From Streptomyces vietnamensis (lineage in GTDB: Bacteria > Actinomycetota > Actinomycetes > Streptomycetales > Streptomycetaceae), in assembly GCF_000830005.1 (NCBI RefSeq), contig NZ_CP010407.1, forward strand, positions 7,576,001 to 7,640,000: a stretch of DNA of 64,000 nt. Direction: 5' to 3'. A program made the translations under genes and the position numbers. The notes under the pieces were generated by a model, which ran no database searches, was not told where the DNA came from, and was given only the letters and a program-made list of their open reading frames with translations. Shown piece by piece: positions 42,640 to 50,899 of the stretch (the first letter of the stretch is position 1; the number at the start of each line of letters is the position of its first letter).

Positions 42640-43895
42640 GACGTCACCACCTGGAGGTTGTCGGCCGGGCAGCTCCCGGGGATCACGTACCGTTCCTGGA
42701 AGGCGGCGACCGCCCGCCGCACCTCCTCGCTCGCCCCGATCCGGGGCAGCGCGTCGAGCGCGGCGGAGAACACCGCCCGGGCCGCGGCGTGCAGCTCGGG
42801 ATCGGCCAGACCGTCACGGGCCGCCGCCCGCCACAGCGGATTGCGCGGGGCGGGACCGGAGCCCGCCTGCTCCGCGAGCGGCTTCACCGCCCGGTACACG
42901 GTCTCCGCCGCCTCCGGGTCGTCGAACACCGCCGTCGTCACCGCCACCGGCACCATCCAGCCGTCCGGGCCCGGCTGCGCGTCCACCATCCGCAGCTCCA
43001 GATGACCGCGCGGCCGCACCGGCGGGAACAGGGTCGTCATGTGATAGCGCAGGTCGTCGGCGTCGGCCGGACGGGGGAGACCCGTGCGCAGCCACTCCCG
43101 GAACGTCAGCCCCTCCGGCACCGCCCACGGACCCTCCTCGGCCCGTACGCACATCACCGGGGTGTCCAGGACGTGCGCCGCCCACTCCGCGCGCGGCTCC
43201 CCGTCCGGCGACGGCGCGAGCGCCCGCCGCGGGTCCAGGTCCGTCCACAGCGCCTGCCGGGTCGAGCGCCACCCCGTCCGGCGCCCGCCGTGCACGGGGG
43301 AGTTGGCGAAAGCGGCCACGAGGACCGCGCCGAGCAGATGGGCCAGCTGCCAGCGCCGGTGGTAACCGAGCGGACCCGGCTCCTCGAAGCCGGCGTCGAG
43401 GCAGATCTGCACCGACGCCGAGTCGCACATCATCGCCCGCCCGGCGGGCCCGGTCCGGTCGAGCGCGGTCTCCATCGCGTCGTACCGCGGCTCGTGGAGC
43501 ACCCGGCCGCGCGGCGCGTGCCAGGGGTCCACCCCGTATCCGCTGAGGGTCAGGCCGAGCGGTCCGAGCGCCCCCCGCACCGCGTCCAGATCGGCGGCGA
43601 GCGAGTCCAGGCACTCCATGAGGGAGCCGGCCGGGCGCGAGCTGAGCTCCAGCTGCCCGCCGGGTTCGAACGTGAGGGCCGACACCAGAGGCAGGGCCCG
43701 TACGGTGTCCAGCGCGGCCGCGAGCCTCGGCGGCCGCACCGGAAGACGGGGGTCGCGCAGCTCGTGCACGAGCCACTCCAGCTCCACCCCCACCGTGCGG
43801 GGCGGACCCGTCTTGAAGCAGATACATCGCAGCAGGTCCTCCGCCTCCGCCTCGGTGAGAGGGGGGCCGCCACGCGGTATGCCGCTGGGCGACAT
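42636..43895 (-). CDS. egtA: EgtA, glutamate-cysteine ligase
   Basis: The protein has 419 residues. It makes gamma-glutamylcysteine, the sulfur donor for EgtB, from Glu, Cys and ATP. GCS2-type motifs are VGVELEWLVHELRD near residue 35, FEPGGQLELSSRP, and SASVQICLDAGFEEPG. It is first in the operon. AGGAGGTGC lies just before ATG 43895. The gap to the divergent gene at 44063 should contain the operon promoter. Confidence 0.94.
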   Translation of the reverse strand: MSPSGIPRGGPPLTEAEAEDLLRCICFKTGPPRTVGVELEWLVHELRDPRLPVRPPRLAAALDTVRALPLVSALTFEPGGQLELSSRPAGSLMECLDSLAADLDAVRGALGPLGLTLSGYGVDPWHAPRGRVLHEPRYDAMETALDRTGPAGRAMMCDSASVQICLDAGFEEPGPLGYHRRWQLAHLLGAVLVAAFANSPVHGGRRTGWRSTRQALWTDLDPRRALAPSPDGEPRAEWAAHVLDTPVMCVRAEEGPWAVPEGLTFREWLRTGLPRPADADDLRYHMTTLFPPVRPRGHLELRMVDAQPGPDGWMVPVAVTTAVFDDPEAAETVYRAVKPLAEQAGSGPAPRNPLWRAAARDGLADPELHAAARAVFSAALDALPRIGASEEVRRAVAAFQERYVIPGSCPADNLQVVTS

Positions 43896-44062
43896 CCGTG
43901 CACCTCCTGGTCCTCGGGTGAACCGCTGCTTCCACCTAAAGCCACCACGGGGCGGCGTGCAAGAGCGCCTCGGACGGCACGCGTGCGCCCCCTGTGCCCC
44001 CGCTTGTCCTGATTCCCCCGCAGCCCCGGAAAACCCGTTGTTCCCACACGTACGAAACGATC

Positions 44063-44905
44063 ATGCTGAAAGGCATGAGTGCACGACTGCGCGAGATCGC
44101 GCGGCGGACCGAGGAGATCGTCGCGGCGGGCCACTACCGAGCCCCCGACGGCCGCACGGTCGTCCTGACCGAAGACCTGGCCGCGGCCCTGGCCGGAACC
44201 CGTCTCCACGGCCCCGAACCCGTCCCGGTCACCCCGGACACCGACCGCACGCCCACCCTCACCGTCACCCCCGAGAGCAGCCTCGCGGCGGCCCGCCGGA
44301 TGACCACGGCCGACCCCGCCCGCCCGGTCGCCGTCCTGAACTTCGCCTCGGCCCGCAATCCGGGCGGCGGCTATCTGAACGGCGCCCAGGCCCAGGAGGA
44401 GGCGCTCTGCCGGTCCTCCGCCCTCCACGCCACCCTGCTGCGCGCCCCCGAGTACTACGCCCACCACCGGGCCGAGCGGGACGCCTTCTACACCGACCGG
44501 GTCATCCACTCGCCCCGGGTCCCTGTCTTCCGCGACGACCGCGGCGACCTGCTCGCCGCCCCCTTCACGGTCGGCTTCCTCACCTCGCCCGCCCCCAACG
44601 CGGGCGTCGTCCGCCGGCAGACCCCCGAACTCGCCGACCGCGTCCCGGCCGCCCTCGCCTCCCGCGCCGAACGCGTCCTGGAGACCGCAGCCGCGGCCGG
44701 ATACCGCCGACTCGTCCTCGGCGCCTGGGGCTGCGGAGTCTTCCAGAACGACCCGGCCCAGGTCGCGGCGACCTTCAAGGCCCTCCTCACCGGCGACGGC
44801 CGCTTCGCCGGCCACTTCGAGGAGATCGTCTTCGCCGTCCTGGACCGCTCCACCGGCACCCCGACCCTCGCCGCCTTCCGGCGGGTGCTCGGTGACCCGC
44901 TCTGA
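44063..44905 (+). CDS. PARG-like macrodomain protein (TIGR02452/DUF2263)
   Basis: The family hydrolyses ADP-ribose chains or related ADP-ribose conjugates. The signature is NPGGGYLNGAQAQEEALCRS, where the GGG-(6-8)-QEE loop holds the catalytic Glu. The C-terminal LVLGAWGCGVFQNDPAQVA is the conserved adenosine-side motif. ATG 44063 (possibly leaderless) gives 280 residues; ATG 44075 with GAAAGG one base away is the alternative. It is divergent from egtA. The substrate in this organism is unknown. Confidence 0.88.
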   Translation: MLKGMSARLREIARRTEEIVAAGHYRAPDGRTVVLTEDLAAALAGTRLHGPEPVPVTPDTDRTPTLTVTPESSLAAARRMTTADPARPVAVLNFASARNPGGGYLNGAQAQEEALCRSSALHATLLRAPEYYAHHRAERDAFYTDRVIHSPRVPVFRDDRGDLLAAPFTVGFLTSPAPNAGVVRRQTPELADRVPAALASRAERVLETAAAAGYRRLVLGAWGCGVFQNDPAQVAATFKALLTGDGRFAGHFEEIVFAVLDRSTGTPTLAAFRRVLGDPL

Positions 44906-44982
44906 CATGCGGGTCTTCCACCCCCGTGCCAGGCTGAGGGCATACGGACCACCGTCCGACACCCGTCACGGGAGGCACGATC

Positions 44983-45156
44983 GTGGGCAAGAAACAGACC
45001 CGGACGAACCGGGGAGCCCGTACCGGCGGCCATGAACACCGCACCGAAGCGGCCGCGAAGGAGAAGAGCGCGCCGACCCCCACGAGAGACGTGGCACCGA
45101 CGTCCCTCGTCGAGCACGCGTCCCACCGCAAGGAACGCAAGTTCGGCCACAACTAG
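44983..45156 (+). CDS. Small basic conserved protein, 57 aa
   Basis: The frame from GTG 44983 has GGGAGG about ten bases upstream. The product begins GKKQTRTNRG and ends HRKERKFGHN, a lysine/arginine/histidine-rich tail common in small Streptomyces proteins of unknown function. The strong hairpin at 45174 follows its stop by 18 bp, further supporting a real transcription unit. Confidence 0.72.
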   Translation: MGKKQTRTNRGARTGGHEHRTEAAAKEKSAPTPTRDVAPTSLVEHASHRKERKFGHN

Positions 45157-45173
45157 GCCGAGCGGATCGCACG

Positions 45174-45208
45174 GAAGGGCCCGGTGCCGTGACGGCACCG
45201 GGCCCTTC
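45174..45208. terminator. Bidirectional terminator
   Basis: A perfect 15-bp stem (GAAGGGCCCGGTGCC with its complement, 5-base loop) lies between the small basic gene and the convergent flotillin gene. It can serve both. Confidence 0.85.
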
Positions 45209-45222
45209 GTACTCGTACGCGG

Positions 45223-46635
45223 TTACTGACCGTCGCCCACCGGGATCTCCACGCTCTCCTCGGCCCGCGGCGCCGGCAGAACCGTCCCGCTCAGCTTCTC
45301 CTGCGCCGCCGGGCTCATCGTGGCCAGGAGCTGCCGGGCCAGGCCCAGACCCGTCCCGCCCATGGTCAGCGCCTTCGCGAAGACGTCCGCCATGCCGTCG
45401 GCGCCGTTGAGCAGCACCATCTGGTCGACGTTCCCGAAGGCGGAGGCGCCCGCGGAGACGATCTCCGGCCACTTCTCGGCCAGCTGCTGGGCGACCACGG
45501 CCTCCTGGTTCTCCGCGAGCGCCGCCGCCCGCGCCTTGATCGCCTCGGCCTCCGCCAGGCCCTTCGCGCGCGTGGCCTCGGCGACCGCGAGGCCCTTGGC
45601 GTGCTGCGCCGCCGCCTCGGCCTCACCGGTGAGCCGGGTCGCCGTCGCCTTGGCCGCGCTCGCGAGCTCCGTCTCCTTCGCCTCGGCCTCGGCGGCCGAG
45701 ATCCGGGCGTCGCGCTCGGCCGCCGCCAGCGTCCGGGTCTCGTACGCCATGGCGTCGGCCGGCTTGCGGACCTCCGCCTGGAGCTGCTGCTCCTTGCGGA
45801 GGCCCTCCAGCTCGGCGACCCGGGTCTCCTGGACGACGACCTCCTGGCGCGAGGCCGCGTCGGCGAGCGGGCCGGCCTGCCGGGCCCGGGCGGAGGCCTG
45901 GTCCCGCTCGGCCTGGTAGCCCGCCTGGAGGATCTCGCTGTCGCGGGTCGCCTCCGACATGCGCGCCGCGGCCTGCTGCTCGGCCTCGGTCGCCCGCCGG
46001 TTCGCCTCCGCCTGCGCGATCCGCGCGTCCCGCTGGACGGCGGCCGCGTGCGGGGCGGCCAGGTTCTTGATGTACCCGGTGGGGTCCTCGATCTCGTGGA
46101 TCTGCAGCGAGTCGACGATCAGGCCGAGCTTCTCCATCTCCGTGCCACAGGCCGAACGGGCCTGCCCGGTCAGCTTCTCCCGGTCACGGATCATGTCCTC
46201 TACCGTCAACCCGCCGACGATGGCGCGGAGATGACCGGCGAAGACGATGTGCACCCGCTCGCTCATCAGCTTCTGCTGGTCCAGGAAGCGGCGGGCCGCG
46301 TTGGCGATCGACACGAAGTCGTCACCGACCTTGAAGATCACCACACCGCGGACCTTCAGCGGAATGCCCTGGTGCGTCACGCACTCCACCGAAAGCTGCG
46401 TCTCGTTGAGGTCCAGCGACAGCTTCCGCACCGCCTGGACGCCGGGGAGCACGAGGGTCCCGCGACCGGTGACGATGCGGAACCCCATGCCGTCGCCGAG
46501 GCCCTCCATCTTGTGGTTGGAGCCGGAGATGATGAGCGCCTCGTTGGGTTCCGCGACGCGCCACATCAGTTTGAACACACCGATCAGAACGACGAGCGCG
46601 CCGACGACGACGCCCGCCAGAATGCCGATGCCCAT
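45223..46635 (-). CDS. Flotillin-like SPFH membrane scaffold protein
   Basis: From ATG 46635 (GGGGGA upstream) the product has 470 residues. A single N-terminal membrane segment (IGILAGVVVGALVVLIGVF) is followed by the SPFH/PHB domain (RVAEPNEALIISGSN ... GVVIFKVGDDFVSIANAARR). A long Ala/Glu coiled coil follows with flotillin-type EA repeats (AEAEAKETELASAAKATAT). Flotillins organise membrane microdomains. The small gene upstream at 46720 encodes an NfeD-like partner, the usual companion. A longer frame to 46707 crosses a terminator hairpin and is unlikely. Confidence 0.92.
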   Translation of the reverse strand: MGIGILAGVVVGALVVLIGVFKLMWRVAEPNEALIISGSNHKMEGLGDGMGFRIVTGRGTLVLPGVQAVRKLSLDLNETQLSVECVTHQGIPLKVRGVVIFKVGDDFVSIANAARRFLDQQKLMSERVHIVFAGHLRAIVGGLTVEDMIRDREKLTGQARSACGTEMEKLGLIVDSLQIHEIEDPTGYIKNLAAPHAAAVQRDARIAQAEANRRATEAEQQAAARMSEATRDSEILQAGYQAERDQASARARQAGPLADAASRQEVVVQETRVAELEGLRKEQQLQAEVRKPADAMAYETRTLAAAERDARISAAEAEAKETELASAAKATATRLTGEAEAAAQHAKGLAVAEATRAKGLAEAEAIKARAAALAENQEAVVAQQLAEKWPEIVSAGASAFGNVDQMVLLNGADGMADVFAKALTMGGTGLGLARQLLATMSPAAQEKLSGTVLPAPRAEESVEIPVGDGQ

Positions 46636-46680
46636 TGGACTAGGTCCCCCTTCACCGGAGCCGAGCGGATCCGGTGAAGG

Positions 46681-46709
46681 GAGTGTGCGCCCGTGACGGG
46701 CGCACACTC
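46681..46709 (-). terminator. Hairpin between NfeD-like gene and flotillin gene
   Basis: A perfect 13-bp stem GAGTGTGCGCCCG/CGGGCGCACACTC with a 3-base loop lies 11 bp past the stop of the 46720 gene. It may cause partial termination or stabilise the upstream message. Confidence 0.75.
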
Positions 46710-46719
46710 AACGGTTCGG

Positions 46720-46950
46720 TCAACTGTCGTACGCGGCTGTGACATAGACGGTGCGCGGAGGGAGATGTTCCATGACCATCACGACCGTCCCGACCTCGAT
46801 CCGCTCCTTCGGCGAGGCGGGATACGCGAGGAAGTGCTCGGCGCCGCCGCGGATCCGGACGATCACCTCGCCGACGAGGCCGGGGCCGACGGTGCCGGTC
46901 ACACGGCCGAGCAGTCCCACCATCGCACTGTCCATCGACGCTTCGTCCAT
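46720..46950 (-). CDS. Small NfeD-like OB-fold protein, 76 aa
   Basis: The product is beta-rich: LLGRVTGTVGPGLVGEVIVR, HFLAYPASPKERIEVGTVV and MEHLPPRTVYVTAAY. It resembles the soluble C-terminal OB domain of NfeD, the usual partner of flotillins. It lies directly upstream of the flotillin gene on the same strand. ATG 46950 is chosen; in-frame ATGs at 46935 and 46926 are alternatives because no strong ribosome site is seen. Confidence 0.75.
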   Translation of the reverse strand: MDEASMDSAMVGLLGRVTGTVGPGLVGEVIVRIRGGAEHFLAYPASPKERIEVGTVVMVMEHLPPRTVYVTAAYDS

Positions 46951-46964
46951 GCCTGAACGGTACG

Positions 46965-47672
46965 TCAGATCCAGCCGTCCAGGGCGGACATGAACCCGTC
47001 GAAGTCGTCCCGGTGGATCGTGTGCCCCGCCCCCTTCACCGTACGGAGCTCGAATCCGCGGTCCGCCAGCATCCGGGCGTCCTCCGGCCGCACCAGCGTG
47101 CTCGGATCGGCGAGGGTCACGAGCGAGGGCACCACGGGCCGGAGCGGCCACAGGTCGGCTCCCACGAAGGGCGTGAGGCCGTGGGCGCTCCGCTCGTCCC
47201 AGTCCCGTACCGACGCCATCTCGACGTCGACGTCCTCGTCCGGCCAGTGCGGGTTGAACCCCCTGATCTGTTCCCGGGTCATCCCCTTGCCCCGGACGAA
47301 GAGCTCGGCCCGGTAGCCGCAGGGGCCGGCCGCCAGGTGCCAGGCCGGGTCGGAGTACACCGCGCGGGCCGGCGCCAGGCGCTCCACCGCCTGCGCGAGG
47401 ACGAGCCCGCCGAGCGAGTGCCCGATCGCCAGCTCCGCGCCGGCGGGCAGGGATGCGACGAGGTCGTCGGCATGGTCCTCCGGGCGGTACGCCTCCGGGC
47501 CCGCGGCCCGCTCGCTCGCCCCGTGCCCCCGCAGGTCCACGGCGATCACCCGGTAGCCGCGCTCCGCGAGCGCCGGTCCGACCCGGCGCCAGGTGCGGTG
47601 GTCGGCCATGATGCCGTGGACGAGCAGGGCGGTCCGGTCGCCGGATCCCCACGTGGTGGTGTGCAGGCGCAC
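46965..47672 (-). CDS. Alpha/beta hydrolase
   Basis: The protein has 235 residues from GTG 47672 (AGGAAAGG eight bases before). The fold is seen from LLVHGIMADHRTWRRVGPAL (oxyanion region), AVDLRGHGASER, the nucleophile elbow GHSLGG, and the final GAGHTIHRDD with the catalytic His. It is cytoplasmic, without signal peptide. The substrate is unknown; small esters are typical. It is 14 bp upstream of the NfeD-like gene and probably shares its transcript. Confidence 0.88.
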   Translation of the reverse strand: MRLHTTTWGSGDRTALLVHGIMADHRTWRRVGPALAERGYRVIAVDLRGHGASERAAGPEAYRPEDHADDLVASLPAGAELAIGHSLGGLVLAQAVERLAPARAVYSDPAWHLAAGPCGYRAELFVRGKGMTREQIRGFNPHWPDEDVDVEMASVRDWDERSAHGLTPFVGADLWPLRPVVPSLVTLADPSTLVRPEDARMLADRGFELRTVKGAGHTIHRDDFDGFMSALDGWI

Positions 47673-47693
47673 GGTGCCGCCTTTCCTGCGGTA

Positions 47694-47825
47694 CTGGGCG
47701 GGCGCCGACGGGGGCCGGCGCCCGCCGTGGACGGTGCTCGGCGGGCGCCGACACGGGCCGGCGCCCGCCATGGACGGGCTGCGGCCTGCGCCGACACGGG
47801 TCGGTGCACGCCGCGGAGGGGCCGC
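47694..47825. repeat. Degenerate tandem hairpin repeat
   Basis: About three successive units of roughly 40-60 bp each contain GGCGGGCGCCG...CGGCGCCCGCC-like arms (11-bp stems), decaying left to right. They fill the gap between the hydrolase and MFS genes, both on the minus strand. Confidence 0.65.
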
Positions 47826-47853
47826 GGCAGGCGCCTACCGGGGTCAGCCGGGG

Positions 47854-49095
47854 TCAGCGCACGCTGCGGATGGGGCGCACGGCCAGCGCGCCGAGTACCG
47901 ACAGTACGGCCGCGACCAGGAAGAGCGCCGTGTATCCGCCACTCACCGACACGACGAGCGAGGCCACGAAGGGGGCGACGATCTGCGGTCCCGCGTTGGC
48001 GACGTTGAGGACGCCCATGTCCCGGGCCGCGTCCTCGGCCTTGGGCAGCACCATGGTCACCAGGGCGGTGTCGACGGCCATGTAGCAGCCGAAGCCGAGG
48101 CCGTTGACGACGGAGAAGGCCAGCATCGCGGTCCAGCTCGCCGAGACGGCCGGGATGAGCAGCGCGACGGCGGCCAGCACGGCGGAGGCGCCGACGAAGA
48201 GCTTGCGGCGGTCGAAGCGGTCCGAGAGCCAGCCGCCGAGCACGGTGGAGACCACCATGGCGACCGAGTTGACCGGCATGAGGATCGCCACGGCCTCCTC
48301 GGCGCTGAGGCCGGCGGGCAGGTCGGTGTGGTCCTTGAGGATGTACAGCTGGAAGCCGCTCACCGCGAAGTAGCCGAGGATGAGCAGGGCGCGGCCGATG
48401 AAGGCCCAGCGGAAGTCGTGGTTCTTCAGGGCGCTGCCGAAGGCCGCGATCTGCTGCTTGACCGGCAGCGGCGCCTTCGGGGGCATGCGCTCCTCACGGG
48501 CGCAGGTGGTGAACAGGACGGCGGTGGCGGCGACGATCGCGCCGAAGACGAGGTAGCCGGTGCGGTAGTGCTCGGAGAAGGCCGCGCCGACGAGGGCGCC
48601 GATCGTGGAGCCGATGGGGAGGCCGAGACCGACGGCGGCCGAGGCCTTGCCGCGCGCGGCGAGCGGGACCCGGTCGGGGACCACGGAGGTGAGGGCCGCC
48701 TGGTAGATGTTCATGACGGCCTGCCCCAGACACCAGGCGATGGTGACCAGCAGGATCGTGTGGACGCTGCCGAGGAGCAGCATCACGGGGAGGGCGAGCA
48801 GCCCGCCGGCGAGGATCCACGGGTTGCGGCGGCCCGAGCGGTCCGAGAGGGCGCCCGCGACCGGGTTGAAGACGGTGGCGAAGATCGCGGATATGCCGGA
48901 GACGAGGCCGAAGTTCGCCACCTTGCCGGCGGGGTCGATGTCCTCGATCTGGAGCGCGAGGAGCATGCCGGGGACGCCGATGTACAGCGCGTACATCGCG
49001 GTGTTGCCGGCGAGCAGCAGGGGCAGCAGGCCGCGCGTCGGCCGGGGGGCCGTGGGGGAGTCGGCGGTGCCGGTGGCGGGGGAGGAAAGGGCCAC
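47854..49095 (-). CDS. MFS transporter
   Basis: The protein has 413 residues from GTG 49095 (AGGAGGG upstream) and about 12 membrane segments. The loop 2-3 motif is GALSDRSGRRNPWILAGG and its repeat GGWLSDRFDRRKLFVGAS. The layout resembles sugar/cation-type and efflux MFS members. The divergent LacI regulator and the palindrome between them suggest a sugar or glycoside substrate under repression. Confidence 0.9.
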   Translation of the reverse strand: MALSSPATGTADSPTAPRPTRGLLPLLLAGNTAMYALYIGVPGMLLALQIEDIDPAGKVANFGLVSGISAIFATVFNPVAGALSDRSGRRNPWILAGGLLALPVMLLLGSVHTILLVTIAWCLGQAVMNIYQAALTSVVPDRVPLAARGKASAAVGLGLPIGSTIGALVGAAFSEHYRTGYLVFGAIVAATAVLFTTCAREERMPPKAPLPVKQQIAAFGSALKNHDFRWAFIGRALLILGYFAVSGFQLYILKDHTDLPAGLSAEEAVAILMPVNSVAMVVSTVLGGWLSDRFDRRKLFVGASAVLAAVALLIPAVSASWTAMLAFSVVNGLGFGCYMAVDTALVTMVLPKAEDAARDMGVLNVANAGPQIVAPFVASLVVSVSGGYTALFLVAAVLSVLGALAVRPIRSVR

Positions 49096-49157
49096 TTTGC
49101 CCTCCTGGAGGAGATCGCCCGATGCGGGGGCGAGAAGCGGATGGAACGGGGGAGGTG

Positions 49158-49179
49158 ACACGTGTCAGTGGCACGTGTG
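49158..49179. promoter_or_regulatory. Probable LacI operator
   Basis: ACACGTG-TCAGTGG-CACGTGT is an imperfect palindrome centred between the divergent MFS and LacI genes. Inner arms GTGTCA/TGGCAC and outer CACGTG hexamers repeat the symmetry. It suits binding by a LacI dimer that controls both genes. Confidence 0.6.
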
Positions 49180-49252
49180 AGCATTGTGTAGCACTCAGAT
49201 CCGGCCATCCGCCAGACCCTGCGCCGGATCCTTCTGGAAAGATGCCGGATCG

Positions 49253-50287
49253 ATGAGCCAGCCAACCGAACAGTCCCCCGAGCGCCCCTCCGGGCGCGCG
49301 GTCCCGACCAGCGCCGATGTCGCCCGGCTCGCGGGCGTCTCCCGGGCCACCGTCTCGTACGTCCTGAACAACACCTCGGCCGTCCGCATCAGCGAGCCCA
49401 CCCGGCAGCGGGTGCGCGAGGCGGCCGAGGAGCTGGGCTACGTGCCGCACGCCGCGGCCCGCAGCCTGCGCGCGGGCCACAGCCGCATGGTGCTGCTCCC
49501 GACCCCCCACGTCCCCGTCGGGCCGCTGTACAGCCAGTTCTTCAACGACTTCCAGTGGGCCCTGCGCCGCCTCGACTACACGGTCGTGCAGTACGGCAGC
49601 GTCGGCCTCCAGGCCGAGGAGGCCGCCCGCGCCTGGGCCGAGCTGCGGCCGGTGGCCGTGGTCTCCCTCGGCGAGGTCGAGCTGACCGGGCAGGGCGTCG
49701 AGATCCTCAAGCGGTCCGGAGCCCGGGCCGTGATCACTCTCGGCACCCAGCGCGTGGAGGGCACCCACGCCTTCGTCATGGACCAGGGCCGGGTCGGCGA
49801 GGTCGCCACCGAGCACCTCCTGGAGACCGGCCGGCGCCGGATCGGCGTCATCGTCCCCGAGGAGCCGGGCCTCGCCATGTTCTCCGGACCCCGGCTCGAC
49901 GGCGCGCGCCGCGCGGCCGAGGCCGCCGGCGCCACCGTCGTACCCCTGCCGCTGCGGTACGAGGAGGAGTCGGCCGACGCGCTCGCCGCGCGGTGGCGCG
50001 AGCTCGGGCTCGACGGCGTCTTCGCGTACAACGACGAGTACGCGATGCTTCTGATGCGGTCGCTCCAGGACGCCGGGATCTCCGTGCCCGAGGAGACCGC
50101 CGTCATCGGCGCCGACGACCTGCTCCTCGGCCGGCTCCTTCGCCCCCGGCTCTCCACCGTACGGATCGACATGGTGGTCGGCCGCGAGCTGGCGGAGCTG
50201 GTCGACCGCGCCGTACGGGAACCGGACGCCCCGCCGGTCTCCCGCGACCTGCTCGACTCGCGGGTCGTCCGGCGGGAATCGAGCTGA
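49253..50287 (+). CDS. LacI family transcriptional regulator
   Basis: The protein has 344 residues from ATG 49253. The helix-turn-helix is TSADVARLAGVSRATVSYVL with hinge helix ending HAAARSLRAG. The C-terminal periplasmic-binding-like domain senses a sugar (VAVVSLGEVELTG, IGVIVPEEPGLA, GVFAYNDEYAMLLM, VIGADDLLLGRLL). It is divergent from the MFS gene and likely represses it and itself through the operator at 49158. Confidence 0.93.
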   Translation: MSQPTEQSPERPSGRAVPTSADVARLAGVSRATVSYVLNNTSAVRISEPTRQRVREAAEELGYVPHAAARSLRAGHSRMVLLPTPHVPVGPLYSQFFNDFQWALRRLDYTVVQYGSVGLQAEEAARAWAELRPVAVVSLGEVELTGQGVEILKRSGARAVITLGTQRVEGTHAFVMDQGRVGEVATEHLLETGRRRIGVIVPEEPGLAMFSGPRLDGARRAAEAAGATVVPLPLRYEEESADALAARWRELGLDGVFAYNDEYAMLLMRSLQDAGISVPEETAVIGADDLLLGRLLRPRLSTVRIDMVVGRELAELVDRAVREPDAPPVSRDLLDSRVVRRESS

Positions 50288-50324
50288 CGGCCCCGCCGGA
50301 CTCCCACCGGGCGGCCCGCCGGGG

Positions 50325-50464
50325 CCGGTGGCACCTCGGCGTCGCCCGGCGGGAGTCCGGTGGCACCTCGGCGTCGCCGGGCGGGAGTCCGGCGGGAGCG
50401 CGGTAGCGTCCCGGTGCCGCCCGGCAGGAGCCCGGTGGCACCCCGGTGTCGCCCGGCGGGAGCC
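50325..50464. repeat. 32-bp tandem repeats
   Basis: The unit beginning CCGGTGGCACCTCGGCGTCG recurs at 50325, 50357 and 50433 with a shortened copy between. It fills the 200-bp gap between LacI and the next gene. No coding sense was found. Confidence 0.8.
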
Positions 50465-50488
50465 CGGCCGAGCGCTTAGCTTCGGTGC

Positions 50489-50758
50489 ATGAGCACAGTT
50501 CCGAAGCGGTTCGAGATCCTGCTGGTGCCCGAGCACGTCGAGGACCGCGGCGGCGCCGCCGTCGCGGACAGCGCCGTCCGCTCGGCCGTCGTCGAGGCCA
50601 CCGGGCGGCACGGCGAGACGGGCTACCCGATCTACGAGGGGCACGGCATCCGAGCCGACATCGACCCCGAGACGCTCACCGTCGAGGCGCTGCTCGTCGA
50701 CGGCCGCGAGCTGGACTACGGCCTCACGGCCCTGGTCCGCCCCGCCGCTGCCCGCTGA
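50489..50758 (+). CDS. Small hypothetical protein, 89 aa
   Basis: The protein is soluble and acidic, with alternating strands and helices (RFEILLVPEHVEDRGG; IRADIDPETLTVEALLVDGR). No family was named. Codon use is typical. It stands alone before the thiolase gene with a 141-bp gap. Confidence 0.7.
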   Translation: MSTVPKRFEILLVPEHVEDRGGAAVADSAVRSAVVEATGRHGETGYPIYEGHGIRADIDPETLTVEALLVDGRELDYGLTALVRPAAAR

Positions 50759-50899
50759 CCCTCCCGCCCCCTCTCCGGTGTCCCGAAGCGGCCCGTTGAC
50801 ACGGCGGGCCGTCCGGCAGAGACTCTGCGCGCCCGATCGGGCGAAGATTGATTCACCAGGCGAACAGAGTCGTTCCGCAGGTCACGTGGGAGAGAACCG

